From NCBI RefSeq assembly GCF_947492965.1, contig NZ_CANLOZ010000003.1, forward strand, positions 620,001 to 684,000: 64,000 nucleotides of DNA. The letters run 5' to 3'. Under the pieces are notes generated by a model. It did not search any database, was not told where the DNA came from, and saw nothing but the letters and a program-made list of their open reading frames with translations. Positions 9,003 to 19,216 of the stretch are shown here, piece after piece. This stretch comes from an uncultured Aquimarina sp. (lineage in GTDB: Bacteria > Bacteroidota > Bacteroidia > Flavobacteriales > Flavobacteriaceae). A program made the translations under genes and the position numbers. Positions within the stretch are counted from its first letter, which is position 1; the number at the start of each line of letters is the position of its first letter.

Positions 9003-11720
9003 ATGCATATTGAAAAAGTCTTATCCTATTATCAGGATTGTTACAAACAAGAATTTAGAGATAACGATGTCCTTAATTTCTTAGGAACAAAGGTCGATAA
9101 ACGGTTTTTCTTAAAAAATAGCACAGGCTTATATAGAGAAGAGGATCCTACGTTTATGAAAATCGATTTTGGCGAGGATTTATATAAGTATCTAGAAATT
9201 TACCGAAAAGAGAAAACCTTTGTCGCGTGTAGTTTTTTTATAACAGGGAAACTCACTTTTTTAGGGAGAAAAAGAACAATATGTGCTCCATTAATAGTAA
9301 CTCCTGCTACCCTAGAGATTAATAGTGATGCACTCTATCACATCAACTATAATTTTGAAGAAAATAGAGTAAATGAAGCTTTATTAAATGTATTAAAATC
9401 AAACTTTAATCTAGATGATTCCTTTTCTCTAGAGATAAAATCACTAATTAATGATCAGGAACCTTCTAAACAAGATATCCAAGGAATTGCAAAAAAGCTA
9501 GAAGAATATATACCTATTCATACCAGCGAATTAGAAATTTTACCAGTACTTTTAGAAGGGCAAAAAATTAGGGAACATTCAAAATCTCTTACTCTACAAC
9601 TACTCCCAGCTATAGCTTTAGGGATTGTAGAAAAATCAAAATCGAGTCGTGACGTTTTGCATGAGATTGATGAAATCAAAGAAGGTCATTTATTCAATGA
9701 TATGCTTCGTGGGTTTTTCTCCAGAAGGAAAACTGAGATTAACACTGATGCAATATCTAAGGAAGGAGTTTATGTGCCGTCTAATTTAAGTAGTTCACAA
9801 CTTGGGATTATTCAAGCTGTAAAGACCAATGATATAACAGTGGTGATAGGACCTCCAGGTACTGGTAAATCGTACACAATAGCCTCATTAGCATTGGATC
9901 AGGTATATCATAACAAAAGTGTTTTAATATGTTCTAAATCTGATCAGGCAGTAGATGTACTGCAAGAAAAAATAGTACAAGACTTGGGCGTAAAAGGGCT
10001 TTCTATACGCGCTGGATCTGGCCGTAGTCATAAAGCGAAATTAAAAAAGAAACTAGAATCAATTAATGTTTTTCAAAAAGGAGGGAAGGATTACTTCATC
10101 CCTAAAAAACAAAAAGAGATTGATCATGCTGTAAATAAGATCAAGGAAATTAGTGATGAAATTCGAGATCGAGAGGAGAGAGAAATTAAAAACGCTGAGT
10201 TGTTTTTAGATTACAACCCTTCTTTTTTTAAGAGATTAAAACGTAAATATGTTTCTAAGCAAGTCTTAAAAGAATATCCATTTTGGCAGTTAATAGAATT
10301 GTTGGAACATTATATTCATCAAAAAAATAAATTAATTAAAGAAATCATTTCTTTAAAATATAGAGATAAGATTTCTGATTTGTTATCAAAGGATCAAACA
10401 CTATCTAAGTTTTCAAAATTGGTAAAGACCAGAAATATCGAAGAGCGAGAGCGTTTGTTTCAGGAAGTCGATTTTCAATCTGTATTGCAATGTTTGCCGA
10501 TTTGGATAACAAAATCTACCGATGTTAGCGATGTTTTTCCATTACAAAATGATCTTTTTGATGTAGCGATCATAGATGAAGCTTCCCAGTGTGATATTGC
10601 TACGATGATTCCAGTACTAGCTAGAGCGAAGAAGGTAGTAGTTGTTGGAGATACAAAACAATTAAGACACGTTTCATTTTTGTCTAAACAAGTTATGCAA
10701 GATACAGCCAATGCTTATGGTTTGTTGAAAGGCGAAGAAGTGATGAATTACAGAGAAACTAGTTTTCTAGATTATGCTTTGGAGCGACTGCCTTCTCAGA
10801 GCAATGTGCATTTTTTAGATGAGCATTACCGAAGTGTTCCAAGCATCATAAGATATAGCAATCAAAAATTTTATTTTGAGAAGCTAAAGGTGATGTCGGA
10901 CTTACAAATCCATCATAAAACCTCTGCAGTACATTGGGTTTTCTGTGAAGGTGAAAAATTGAAAAACGGAACCAATTTACAGGAGGCAGAACAATTATTA
11001 GAAGATATACAAAAAGTTATCGATGAAGAACATCAAGTAGCTATTGGAGTAGCTACAACGATTGGAATTCTGTCACCATTTAGAGATCAGGTAAATTACT
11101 TGAAAGATAAAATCGAAGAGCTTGATCTTGCTGCTATCAAAAAACATAAAATTGCTGTAGGTACGCCTTTTGAATTTCAGGGAGAAGAACGTGATCAGAT
11201 GTATATTACCTTCACTATAGATAACCAAACAAGTACTTCGGTGTTCCAATATCTAGATAGAGAAGATGTTTTTAACGTTAGTATAACACGTGCCAAGCAG
11301 CAGCAATTTCTATACTATTCTTTTGATCCTAAGAATTTTAAAAACAAACATTTAGTAATCGATTATTTATCGGAAACAAGGATCCAATATCCTCAAAATT
11401 CTGTGGAGGAATATATGGATAATTTTGCCGAAGAAGTATTAGAAGAGCTAATCCAGTTGGGAATTAAGCAAGAAGATATTATTGTAAATTATCCTATCGC
11501 AGGTTATGTAATGGATATTTTGGTAACACATAAACAACGCACCATTTGTATAGACTTGGTTGGGTATCCAGGAGCATTGGAAAAGACATTTTCAATAGAT
11601 CAATATAAAACGTTATTTAGAACACAAATACCAATTATTACGATACCTTACGTATATTGGTTACATAATAAAAAAGAATGTTTACATCATATTACTAAGA
11701 AAGTAAGAATTGCCAAATGA
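9003..11720 (+). CDS. SF1 helicase, UPF1/AAA_11-AAA_12 type, with C-terminal extension
   Basis: 905 residues. An N-terminal domain of ~250 residues has no known match. Helicase motif I is GPPGTGKSYT (about 283), motif II is IIDEASQ, motif III is VVGDTKQL, and later motifs are LDEHYRS, TPFEFQGEERD and VSITRAKQQ. DEAS-Q at motif II places it with UPF1/SenX-like nucleic-acid helicases. The last ~110 residues (YVMDILVTHKQRTICIDLVG) could be a restriction-endonuclease-like fold, but I cannot assign catalytic residues. It starts 12 nt after the AAA+ gene and overlaps the next gene by 4 nt (ATGA). Confidence 0.88.
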   Translation: MHIEKVLSYYQDCYKQEFRDNDVLNFLGTKVDKRFFLKNSTGLYREEDPTFMKIDFGEDLYKYLEIYRKEKTFVACSFFITGKLTFLGRKRTICAPLIVTPATLEINSDALYHINYNFEENRVNEALLNVLKSNFNLDDSFSLEIKSLINDQEPSKQDIQGIAKKLEEYIPIHTSELEILPVLLEGQKIREHSKSLTLQLLPAIALGIVEKSKSSRDVLHEIDEIKEGHLFNDMLRGFFSRRKTEINTDAISKEGVYVPSNLSSSQLGIIQAVKTNDITVVIGPPGTGKSYTIASLALDQVYHNKSVLICSKSDQAVDVLQEKIVQDLGVKGLSIRAGSGRSHKAKLKKKLESINVFQKGGKDYFIPKKQKEIDHAVNKIKEISDEIRDREEREIKNAELFLDYNPSFFKRLKRKYVSKQVLKEYPFWQLIELLEHYIHQKNKLIKEIISLKYRDKISDLLSKDQTLSKFSKLVKTRNIEERERLFQEVDFQSVLQCLPIWITKSTDVSDVFPLQNDLFDVAIIDEASQCDIATMIPVLARAKKVVVVGDTKQLRHVSFLSKQVMQDTANAYGLLKGEEVMNYRETSFLDYALERLPSQSNVHFLDEHYRSVPSIIRYSNQKFYFEKLKVMSDLQIHHKTSAVHWVFCEGEKLKNGTNLQEAEQLLEDIQKVIDEEHQVAIGVATTIGILSPFRDQVNYLKDKIEELDLAAIKKHKIAVGTPFEFQGEERDQMYITFTIDNQTSTSVFQYLDREDVFNVSITRAKQQQFLYYSFDPKNFKNKHLVIDYLSETRIQYPQNSVEEYMDNFAEEVLEELIQLGIKQEDIIVNYPIAGYVMDILVTHKQRTICIDLVGYPGALEKTFSIDQYKTLFRTQIPIITIPYVYWLHNKKECLHHITKKVRIAK

Positions 11721-12625
11721 TTACCGAGAAAGAAATATCAAAACAAATCGGAAGAGTAGTAAAATCACCTATCAGAGTTGGAAGTGTTACTGATTTAAAG
11801 ATTGATGTTAGTTCTTTTTTACATTTTTTTAGACCTTTCTTTTCAGAGCTACAAGACGATGCATATGTAGTTAGAGGAAAACAAATCGCCTTTTTAAAAG
11901 AAGTTTTTCCAGAGGATTCCGTATCAATAGAGAAGTTACATAAAGCGTATTTTGAAGGGACTAAGACCTTGGATGCGTTAGCCTATTGGTTACAACAACT
12001 TACCGATAACCAACAAAGGGAATTCGAGCAATTATCTACCATTACCAGACAACGCAATATCTCAAGTTTTTTGATTGAAATTTGGGATGATCAATATTTT
12101 GTAGAACGGATCATACAGCAAGGTTTTGAACAAGATGTAGATGATTTTCGTGTTTGGAAACGTGTTTTCAAACAAGCATCCAGATCAGCTGTAGAAAATG
12201 AGATGTTTTTTGAGTTATTGAAGCGAATGGCAAGATTGGTAAAACACATACATCCCGAAGTTCGAAAGATTCAAATCACCAGTCATTTTATGAGAACTAT
12301 TTCTCATGAAAAAATAAAAGGAGAAAACGCTCCAGAAGGTGTTCATGAAGATGGAGCTCAATATATCATGTCTGCTTTAGTGGTCAATAGACAAAATATA
12401 ACTGGTGCTGAGAGTCAGATTTACGAAAAGACAATGGCAGAAACCAATGAGCTGATCTTTAAAAAAGTACTACAACCAGGAGAACTTATTTTTCAAGCAG
12501 ATACGGGAGAAGAATTTACTTTCGGAAATGATCTATGGCATTATGTAACACCTATAGAACCAGAAGATATTTCTAAACCTGGAATCCGAGATATTATCGG
12601 ATTTGATATTGATATTTTAGAGTAA
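11717..12625 (+). CDS. 2OG-Fe(II) dioxygenase-like protein
   Basis: 302 residues. The C-terminal half resembles the 2OG-Fe dioxygenase family that includes free amino-acid hydroxylases: the iron-ligand motif HED in PEGVHEDGAQY, then NRQNITGAESQIYE and the distal His in LWHYVTPIE, with a late Arg in PGIRDIIGFDI. The N-terminal ~150 residues are helical and unlike that family, so this is probably a two-domain protein. It is coupled to the helicase gene by a 4-nt overlap and ends convergently with the next gene (9-nt 3' overlap). Confidence 0.72.
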   Translation: MITEKEISKQIGRVVKSPIRVGSVTDLKIDVSSFLHFFRPFFSELQDDAYVVRGKQIAFLKEVFPEDSVSIEKLHKAYFEGTKTLDALAYWLQQLTDNQQREFEQLSTITRQRNISSFLIEIWDDQYFVERIIQQGFEQDVDDFRVWKRVFKQASRSAVENEMFFELLKRMARLVKHIHPEVRKIQITSHFMRTISHEKIKGENAPEGVHEDGAQYIMSALVVNRQNITGAESQIYEKTMAETNELIFKKVLQPGELIFQADTGEEFTFGNDLWHYVTPIEPEDISKPGIRDIIGFDIDILE

Positions 12626-13924
12626 AGATATTCCTGTTTCTTCTTGTAATTTATGAGAGATGATTTCAATTTGTTTTTTAATGAGTCTAAAGCTGGTATT
12701 CTCATATACAGTTTTTAATTCATCTTTCCCAGCATCTTCAAACTGAAACGCAAGTGTTTGAATACAAATTTTTCCTAATGATTGTGATGTGGCACCGTAA
12801 TTAGAACCTATGGAAACAGCATAGCATCGTTCTAGAATATTGGATATAAGTTTAATACAGCTTTGATTGTTTCTGTATCCATGTAGTTGTATCAATCCCT
12901 TGATCAGATTTATATTCTCTTGGTAAACATGCTCATAAACACCATAGATAATATCTTTTTCGTTATTGTCCTCTTTTTGCCTAAGTGTTACATTTCGTAA
13001 TCGTAAATAAGCAAATTTTCGGAGTATTGAGTAGCTAAAATCATCGAACTTCTTTTGATGTATCTTTTCTAAACATTCATTAATCTGTATAAAGGATTTT
13101 TGATGAATGTTTTTGGAGAGAATTTTAAGGATTTTCGAAATATTATGTTGGTATTTCTCACTCATATTAGAGATCAATTTGTTTACATGAACTCCAAACG
13201 GATCTGGTAATAACTGAAAAACATATGCCGAAGGGATTAAATTGATTTTACTGTTTTCCAGAATAACTCTATGAATAATACTTTTAGCATCCATATGTTG
13301 CTTTATAGAAAGATATTGTATCGATCTAGAGCGTAAGAAAGAATGTAAACTCACATTTAACTCAGGACTTATCTTATAATTAACGGAATGCTTTTTTAGT
13401 TGCCTCAATAATGGCCGAAGCGGATAATCGTATGCGTAGGTGTCTTTCCATTTATGGAAGAAATAAGTAAAGTCCTGACTGGTAAGACGCATTTTAGAAT
13501 TTAATAAGTGATATCCAATGGCGTGTTTAAAATCTTGTGGGATTTTATCAACTAATTTACTCTCAGATTTGGAAGAGGATCTTCTGTTTTTAGAGCGTTC
13601 TTTTAAAAGATAATACAATACCTCTTTTTTAATTTCGGGATGAGAACCTAGTAAGGTTTTATGATGCTCCAAAGAGTTGAAAATTACCTTTTCTAGATTG
13701 TCATGATTGTAATCAAAAAGCGAAGTAGCATCTTCATAAATATTCGTTAGCATTTCTTCTGCTATAGGAGAGTCTTCAACTGAAAAATCAAGATCTATAA
13801 TATAGGGGACGTTCTTTTCTTGGGAGGAAGTTTCAGAACTTAAATGTTCTAATTCTTCCTTAGATATTTCAAATGTTTTTTTGATTCCAAAGAATGATAA
13901 TATGTTCTTAATGTTTATAGCCAA
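12617..13924 (-). CDS. Unknown protein, paralog of the adjacent gene
   Basis: 435 residues with no signal peptide or membrane span and no known motif. The whole length matches the neighbour at 13943-15259: both begin with a short amphipathic ILSFxFGIKK segment followed by an acidic E-E-L region, and both end with TSQSLGK, an aromatic-rich stretch and EE/EQTGISL or MGISL. The two therefore arose by tandem duplication. They are separated by only 18 nt and probably cotranscribed with the methyltransferase gene upstream. Confidence 0.75.
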   Translation of the reverse strand: MAINIKNILSFFGIKKTFEISKEELEHLSSETSSQEKNVPYIIDLDFSVEDSPIAEEMLTNIYEDATSLFDYNHDNLEKVIFNSLEHHKTLLGSHPEIKKEVLYYLLKERSKNRRSSSKSESKLVDKIPQDFKHAIGYHLLNSKMRLTSQDFTYFFHKWKDTYAYDYPLRPLLRQLKKHSVNYKISPELNVSLHSFLRSRSIQYLSIKQHMDAKSIIHRVILENSKINLIPSAYVFQLLPDPFGVHVNKLISNMSEKYQHNISKILKILSKNIHQKSFIQINECLEKIHQKKFDDFSYSILRKFAYLRLRNVTLRQKEDNNEKDIIYGVYEHVYQENINLIKGLIQLHGYRNNQSCIKLISNILERCYAVSIGSNYGATSQSLGKICIQTLAFQFEDAGKDELKTVYENTSFRLIKKQIEIISHKLQEETGISLL

Positions 13925-13942
13925 ACCTATTCTTTATGAATT

Positions 13943-15259
13943 TTAAATCAAACTAATCCCCATTTGTTCTTTAAGTATTTTTGACTCTTTTTCTATTGTT
14001 TGCTTTATCTGTTTATAGGTAGTTTCTTGATAGAGATTTTTAATTTTTTGTATTCCGGTTTCTTCATAATGATTTGCTAATGTATAGACACATAGCTTGC
14101 CTAATGACTGAGAGGTTTGGCCTAGCCGCACTGCATTAGCATTAGAAAAAGAACGTTCGGTAATTCTAAGAAGATGAGGGATTGCACTTTTTTTGTGTTT
14201 GAAATCCGCTAATGAAATGATAATACTTTTGAGAATTGTTATGTTCTCTTTTTTAATGTATTGACAATTATATCTTACTTCTTTTCCTGTGTTATACGTT
14301 ACTTTTTCAACCCTCAGATTGCTCATTTTAGGTTTGAATAAAGAGGCTTTTTTAATAAAATGCAACATTTGTATTTTATAAGCATTCCTTCCTATAGTAT
14401 TTAGCTCTTCCTGAATGAGAACTATTAATTTAAAAGAATTGTAAAATTCTTTATTCTCTTCAAAAGTTTTGAATATATGACAATAAGCATCTTGTTCTTT
14501 TTGATCACAGTTTCGAATAAATTTGTTGATGTAATCAGCAAAAGGGTCAGAAGCTAATAAAAATGAGGGTTGATTTTCATCATTGTCTTGAGCATATAAA
14601 TGCAATATACGTTGTATTGTATTCCTAGGAGTTTTGTAATAGTTGTACCACTCATTATGAAACCTTGGGGTTTTTAAAAACTTTTGGAGATACTGATAAA
14701 ACTCTTTACTTACTGTATCATTTTTTGTTTTTTTTCTCAGTCTAGAAGTTAAAGAAGCAATTGATACATAAGTGGGATATTTTACCCAAAGATTCATGAA
14801 GTATTCGAAATCTTTTTCTTTAAAATGCAGATTCGATCTTAGGAGAAGTTGTAATATTTCCTGTAAATACTGAGTTTTTAAGGGAGGCTTAACTATGTTT
14901 GGAGTGGTTTCAAACCAAATAATTTCCTTCGAAATCCAATAAGCAAAATCCCGTTTGAAAGATATTTGTTGTTCAGATAGAAATATATATGAATCTAAAC
15001 TCGTGAACTTCGGAGCCCAATAATTATATCTGTTGATTTTAAATTTATGTTTGGCTTCTTCAAAAATGGTTTTGGATAACTCTTCAAAACTGTATTTAAA
15101 CAGAGGAGTAGTTATTACATCAATGATTTCTTTTTCATGCTTGTCATTTTCATGATTTTCATCGACATCATCTGTTATTTTTTCTAGTTCACGTTCCGTA
15201 ATCTCAAATTTGGATTTTTTGATACCGAATAAAAAAGATAGAATTTTGTCTAAAATCAT
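13943..15259 (-). CDS. Unknown protein, tandem paralog
   Basis: 438 residues from the ATG at 15257-15259. That start is chosen because its N-terminus (MILDKILSFLFGIKK) aligns with the paralog; an upstream in-frame ATG at 15307 would overlap the methyltransferase stop. The protein is rich in Lys, Phe and aromatic residues and looks soluble and helical. The conserved C-terminal block contains LGQTSQSLGKLCVYTLANHYEETG. Function unknown. Confidence 0.75.
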   Translation of the reverse strand: MILDKILSFLFGIKKSKFEITERELEKITDDVDENHENDKHEKEIIDVITTPLFKYSFEELSKTIFEEAKHKFKINRYNYWAPKFTSLDSYIFLSEQQISFKRDFAYWISKEIIWFETTPNIVKPPLKTQYLQEILQLLLRSNLHFKEKDFEYFMNLWVKYPTYVSIASLTSRLRKKTKNDTVSKEFYQYLQKFLKTPRFHNEWYNYYKTPRNTIQRILHLYAQDNDENQPSFLLASDPFADYINKFIRNCDQKEQDAYCHIFKTFEENKEFYNSFKLIVLIQEELNTIGRNAYKIQMLHFIKKASLFKPKMSNLRVEKVTYNTGKEVRYNCQYIKKENITILKSIIISLADFKHKKSAIPHLLRITERSFSNANAVRLGQTSQSLGKLCVYTLANHYEETGIQKIKNLYQETTYKQIKQTIEKESKILKEQMGISLI

Positions 15260-15291
15260 TAACAAGTAGGTTTTACTAGAAATGGAAAACA

Positions 15292-16176
15292 TTAAGACAA
15301 CACACAACTGATATGATCTAAAGAAGAACCATAATCAAAACTAAAATCTATATGTACTAAATCTCCAGCTTTTACTTCTTGAGTATTGGTAGTTTTTAAT
15401 ACAGTTGGAGGCATTAGACTATCAGTTCCAGTAAAATTAGCACCTTCAGTAACTTCTACATAGGATTCTAGGTATAATGCGTTTACCGTTCCCGAAAATA
15501 AAACAGGAACAGAAAAACTTAGTTTAACTCCTTGTTTTTTCTCTTTTAATAATTCGATTTCATTTACCAAAAACTGTTGTGTTAAAAACATCGGTTGATG
15601 TCTGGTAAAATTAACAGGGTAATGATGTATGTTTTTATCAATTTCAGCTTCGCAAAGTCTGGCAAAGTTTACAATTCGGTTTGGGAATAATTTTCCGCCA
15701 GGTTTTAAAAATTCACGCATATGCTGAAAAATCTGTACCTGAAATTCATTAGCACAATAAATACTCATTAATTCACCAACTACAAAGTCTACTTTTTCTG
15801 GTAAATCTACAGTGAGGGCATCTGCATAGATCACTTCTACTTTATCGGCCCAAGGATATTTGGAAATTTCTTCATTGATAAAAGGAATGAGATCTGGATT
15901 ATTTTCGATCAGATATGCTTTTTTTACATAAGGCATGTATAATTTGGTAAGAGGCAAAGTTCCAACGCCAATTTCACAAACAGTAGCATCTTTAAAATTA
16001 TCGTTGAGCTGAAAAGCCTTATGAAAAGCATCTACACGTTGTTTATCTGTTTCCATAATCTTATAGTAGATTTCAGGGAAACCAAAATGAGATTCATCAA
16101 ATGTCTGCGCTGTTAGTAAGCTATATTTTAGCGCATCATAATTGTCAACTACTTCCTCGAATAATTTGTCTTTCAT
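15292..16176 (-). CDS. SAM-dependent methyltransferase, PRMT-like
   Basis: 294 residues. Rossmann-type methyltransferase core: motif I VCEIGVGTLPLTKL, acidic strand-2 end AYLIENNPD, motif for strand 4 VDFVVGELMS (the double-E-like GE-LM segment of arginine methyltransferases), and FLKPGGKLFPNRI. The C-terminal beta-barrel-like half matches the PRMT layout. The substrate is unknown. It is the first gene of a minus-strand group with the two unknown paralogs. Confidence 0.8.
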   Translation of the reverse strand: MKDKLFEEVVDNYDALKYSLLTAQTFDESHFGFPEIYYKIMETDKQRVDAFHKAFQLNDNFKDATVCEIGVGTLPLTKLYMPYVKKAYLIENNPDLIPFINEEISKYPWADKVEVIYADALTVDLPEKVDFVVGELMSIYCANEFQVQIFQHMREFLKPGGKLFPNRIVNFARLCEAEIDKNIHHYPVNFTRHQPMFLTQQFLVNEIELLKEKKQGVKLSFSVPVLFSGTVNALYLESYVEVTEGANFTGTDSLMPPTVLKTTNTQEVKAGDLVHIDFSFDYGSSLDHISCVLS

Positions 16177-16342
16177 CGTTGTATTGATTGTTTTGAGTAA
16201 ATATAGTAATTAAACAAATGGGCGTAATAGATAAAAATAAAAGGCCGAAAAAAAATAAAAATAAGGGGGTAGGGTATTTCTTATGTAGTACGTTTTATAG
16301 ATAACGACAACTGATATAAATGAACAAAAACTACGCTGTAAG

Positions 16343-17632
16343 ATGATCAAAACTACTAATAAACCGGCTCTTATTAGCATTTTAGAATCTATGTTATTGA
16401 TTGCATTTATACTGATAGGAATAGCAAGTTTTTCTCAGCAATCTAATAACTCGTATATTTTTGGTCACAGTTTAGTAAATCATAGTGCTGATCAAGCGAC
16501 TCAAAACAGAAGCAATATACCGGATTGGATGTATTTGCTTGCTCAACAAGCAGGTAACCAATATACAGTAGACGGTCAGTTTAATTTTTTACCACTACAA
16601 CAGTTGCCACCAATATTTCAATGGGGGTTTATAGATGCGCCTAATACCAGAACCAATGAATCTAACGATGATTTTGGAAGTTGGAATTATGATAACGTAA
16701 TTGTTACACTAGCTAACTTTATTCAGCAAACCTCCACACCTTCAGAAAATGCCTTTTGTGATCCACAATATATAGAAGATTGTAATGAAGATCCTAATGC
16801 GTTAAGTTCTGTAGAGGCAGTTTTGCGAATTTTAGATTATGCCAGAACAGAAGAAACAGGAATTCATTTCTATATTTATGAAAACTGGCCAGAGTTTAAC
16901 GGGACATTTCCTCCAAATTCTCAAGCACAGGAAGATCAAGAGTTTGGAGCTTTTTATGATTATACTCGTGGAGATTTTCATGATTGGTGGATTACGCTCC
17001 AAGATGAGGTTTTAGCATTAAGGCCAGATGCTGAAGTGAAATTAATTCCTACTGGACCAATTTTAGCAGATCTATTTTCAGATCAAGGAATATTATCAGA
17101 TATTTCGGCAACTACACTTTACGAAGATTCGGCGCCACATGGGTATCCGGTACTGTATTTTCTGGCAGCATTGGTACATTATTCTGTAATATATGGAGAA
17201 CGACCACCAGCTAATTTTCAGTTTCCGGATGCGGCATTAACTAGTCCCATTCAAATTCCTGATACAGTAAAAAATAATTATAATGTGATAGTAGACTTTA
17301 TTTGGAACAGTCTTCAGAACTACACATTTGATAATGGCGATAGTAGAGTTTTTTTAGAAAATCAAACCCTATCGATAGAAGATATATCAACAAATACTCA
17401 AAAACCTATACTATATCCGAATCCCGGAAATGGTGTTTTTAATCTAGAACTTCCACAGACTACAATTTTCCCGGTTGAAGTAAAGATTGTAAATACCATT
17501 GGTCAAGTAATTGACGAAATTTCCATAACTGATCATCAATCGACAAATTTTAATTTAGATAAAAAAGGGACGTTTTTTCTAAAGATTATTGGTGATCAGT
17601 ATTCGGATATCGTGAAAATAATTGCCAGATAA
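16343..17632 (+). CDS. Secreted protein with type IX secretion sorting domain
   Basis: 429 residues with an N-terminal signal peptide (hydrophobic about 17-28, cleavage near FSQQ). The mature part begins IFGHSLVNH and continues with acidic, aromatic-rich sequence that could be an SGNH-like hydrolase, but only the initial GHS is visible, so this is uncertain. The C-terminal ~75 residues (from PILYPNPGNGVFNLEL, then IVNTIGQVI, ending FLKIIGDQYSDIVKIIAR) are a type A T9SS/Por sorting domain that directs export across the outer membrane. Confidence 0.82.
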   Translation: MIKTTNKPALISILESMLLIAFILIGIASFSQQSNNSYIFGHSLVNHSADQATQNRSNIPDWMYLLAQQAGNQYTVDGQFNFLPLQQLPPIFQWGFIDAPNTRTNESNDDFGSWNYDNVIVTLANFIQQTSTPSENAFCDPQYIEDCNEDPNALSSVEAVLRILDYARTEETGIHFYIYENWPEFNGTFPPNSQAQEDQEFGAFYDYTRGDFHDWWITLQDEVLALRPDAEVKLIPTGPILADLFSDQGILSDISATTLYEDSAPHGYPVLYFLAALVHYSVIYGERPPANFQFPDAALTSPIQIPDTVKNNYNVIVDFIWNSLQNYTFDNGDSRVFLENQTLSIEDISTNTQKPILYPNPGNGVFNLELPQTTIFPVEVKIVNTIGQVIDEISITDHQSTNFNLDKKGTFFLKIIGDQYSDIVKIIAR

Positions 17633-17658
17633 ATGGTGATAGATAAAAAATCCTGCTA

Positions 17659-17723
17659 AGCTCATTGAATTAAGTTTGTGTTAGACGCTATTTTATTTGG
17701 GAAATAGTTATTTTCAATGAGCT
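17659..17723. terminator. Inverted repeat between convergent genes
   Basis: AGCTCATTGAA (17659-17669) and TTCAATGAGCT (17713-17723) are perfect 11-nt arms separated by 43 nt. They lie between the convergent ends of the T9SS protein gene and the peroxidase gene. The loop is long for a simple intrinsic terminator, so it may be a bidirectional terminator or a small extragenic palindrome. Confidence 0.4.
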
Positions 17724-17788
17724 CTAGCAAGATAATAGAATGTTCTATGCGTTTTTAAATTATATGTATTGTATTGATTTTTGATGAT

Positions 17789-19174
17789 TTAACTACAACC
17801 CAGGTCGGCTTTCGATGCAGGATCACTATTTGGAAAGCAATTTCCAGAATTTACCTGATCTGGATCATATCTAGATAAATTAGGATCTCTTAAACTATTT
17901 TCAATAAACAATACAAGATTATCTATTTCGGTTTTGTTTAGTTTAATATCGCCAAACTGTGGAGCTAGATTTGCTGTTGTAACTTCAGAACTTTGAGGAA
18001 CACCAGCAATTTTATATTCTATGACCTCTCTAACAGATGTAAAAGTTCCTCCGTGACCATAAAAACCACCATTGTCAACTAAATTGTATAGTGTAGGAGT
18101 TTTAAATTTATATTCGTCTGCCGCTACTTTGGTAAATCCACCTCTTCCTTTCTTTACATTTTCGAATCCAACAGGATCTAAAACAACAGCATCGCTAGAA
18201 TTTTCAAAATCACCCATTCCGAAGGCATAGAAATTCTTGTCATTTAAAGCGGGTCCTGTATGACATTCATAACACTTCCCTTTGTTAAAAAAGACTTTTG
18301 CACCTTTCTTTTCAGGAATGGATAAAGCTTCATAGTTACCTTGTAACCATAATTGCCAAGGAGATTGATTTGATAATATGGTTCTTTCATAGGCAGCAAT
18401 AGCTAAGGCTGCTGTTTGTGTAGTATACCTTTCGGAAACAGGAAGACTTGGAAAAGCATCATCAAACATCTGTTGGTATCCAAAACTAGATACAAAATTG
18501 CCATCAACTAATAATCGATGTACTCCTTGTCCTTTAATCGCTTGTACTTCTACACCTTCAAATCCTATAAAGTTTTCAGGAATGTTGGTCCAATTCGCTT
18601 CTGTACCCAGATTGGTACCTGATCCTCCGAATTGACCATTCCACAACATGATATCCTGATACGCTGCATTTAATACTGTTGGAGAACGAATTGGTTGAAT
18701 ATCCGCATCACTTACTGCGATGCCAGGATTAAAAACACGTGCTTCACCACTAGTACCAAAACCTACACCAGCTTCACCAATTCCTTGTCTGATTCCTGCT
18801 CCAAAACCAGCTGCTGAATGATGGCAAGAGGCGCATGAATACGTAAATAAGTTAGATGCAGTCGTTGGGTTTCCTCCAGTTGCAGTTTCATGGAAAAGAA
18901 GCTTTCCTAAAGCTACCTTTTCATCTGTAATTGGATTTAATGGATCCTGAGGTATCATGCTATACTGGTCACTTTGTGGTAGCATAAAAAATGAAGCACC
19001 AATACCTCCTGTAATAATCTCAAGTGTATCTAAAATTTGCATGTCTAAACCGCTTGCAGGAGGTCCAGATTTAGAATATAAATTTTGATCTTCATTCGAG
19101 TTTAATGGAATGTACTCGTCTTGCTCACATGCCAATAGAGTGGAAATAAGGGCAAAAAAAAGTATTTTTTTCAT
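17789..19174 (-). CDS. Di-haem cytochrome c peroxidase (MauG/CcpA family) lipoprotein
   Basis: 461 residues. A lipoprotein signal with lipobox ending LLAC at about 16. Two c-type haem motifs are visible: CASCH in the N-terminal domain and CYECH in the C-terminal domain. The MauG/CcpA fold is supported by EKVALGKLLFHE, AAYERTI and a distal GGFYGHGGTF. Such enzymes act in the periplasm or at the cell surface on peroxide or on oxidised substrates. It lies 42 nt downstream of an outer-membrane barrel gene on the same strand, a likely operon partner. Confidence 0.9.
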   Translation of the reverse strand: MKKILFFALISTLLACEQDEYIPLNSNEDQNLYSKSGPPASGLDMQILDTLEIITGGIGASFFMLPQSDQYSMIPQDPLNPITDEKVALGKLLFHETATGGNPTTASNLFTYSCASCHHSAAGFGAGIRQGIGEAGVGFGTSGEARVFNPGIAVSDADIQPIRSPTVLNAAYQDIMLWNGQFGGSGTNLGTEANWTNIPENFIGFEGVEVQAIKGQGVHRLLVDGNFVSSFGYQQMFDDAFPSLPVSERYTTQTAALAIAAYERTILSNQSPWQLWLQGNYEALSIPEKKGAKVFFNKGKCYECHTGPALNDKNFYAFGMGDFENSSDAVVLDPVGFENVKKGRGGFTKVAADEYKFKTPTLYNLVDNGGFYGHGGTFTSVREVIEYKIAGVPQSSEVTTANLAPQFGDIKLNKTEIDNLVLFIENSLRDPNLSRYDPDQVNSGNCFPNSDPASKADLGCS

Positions 19175-19216
19175 AAGTTAAATTTAATAGTAGGTAATAA
19201 TGTTAATAATAAAGTA

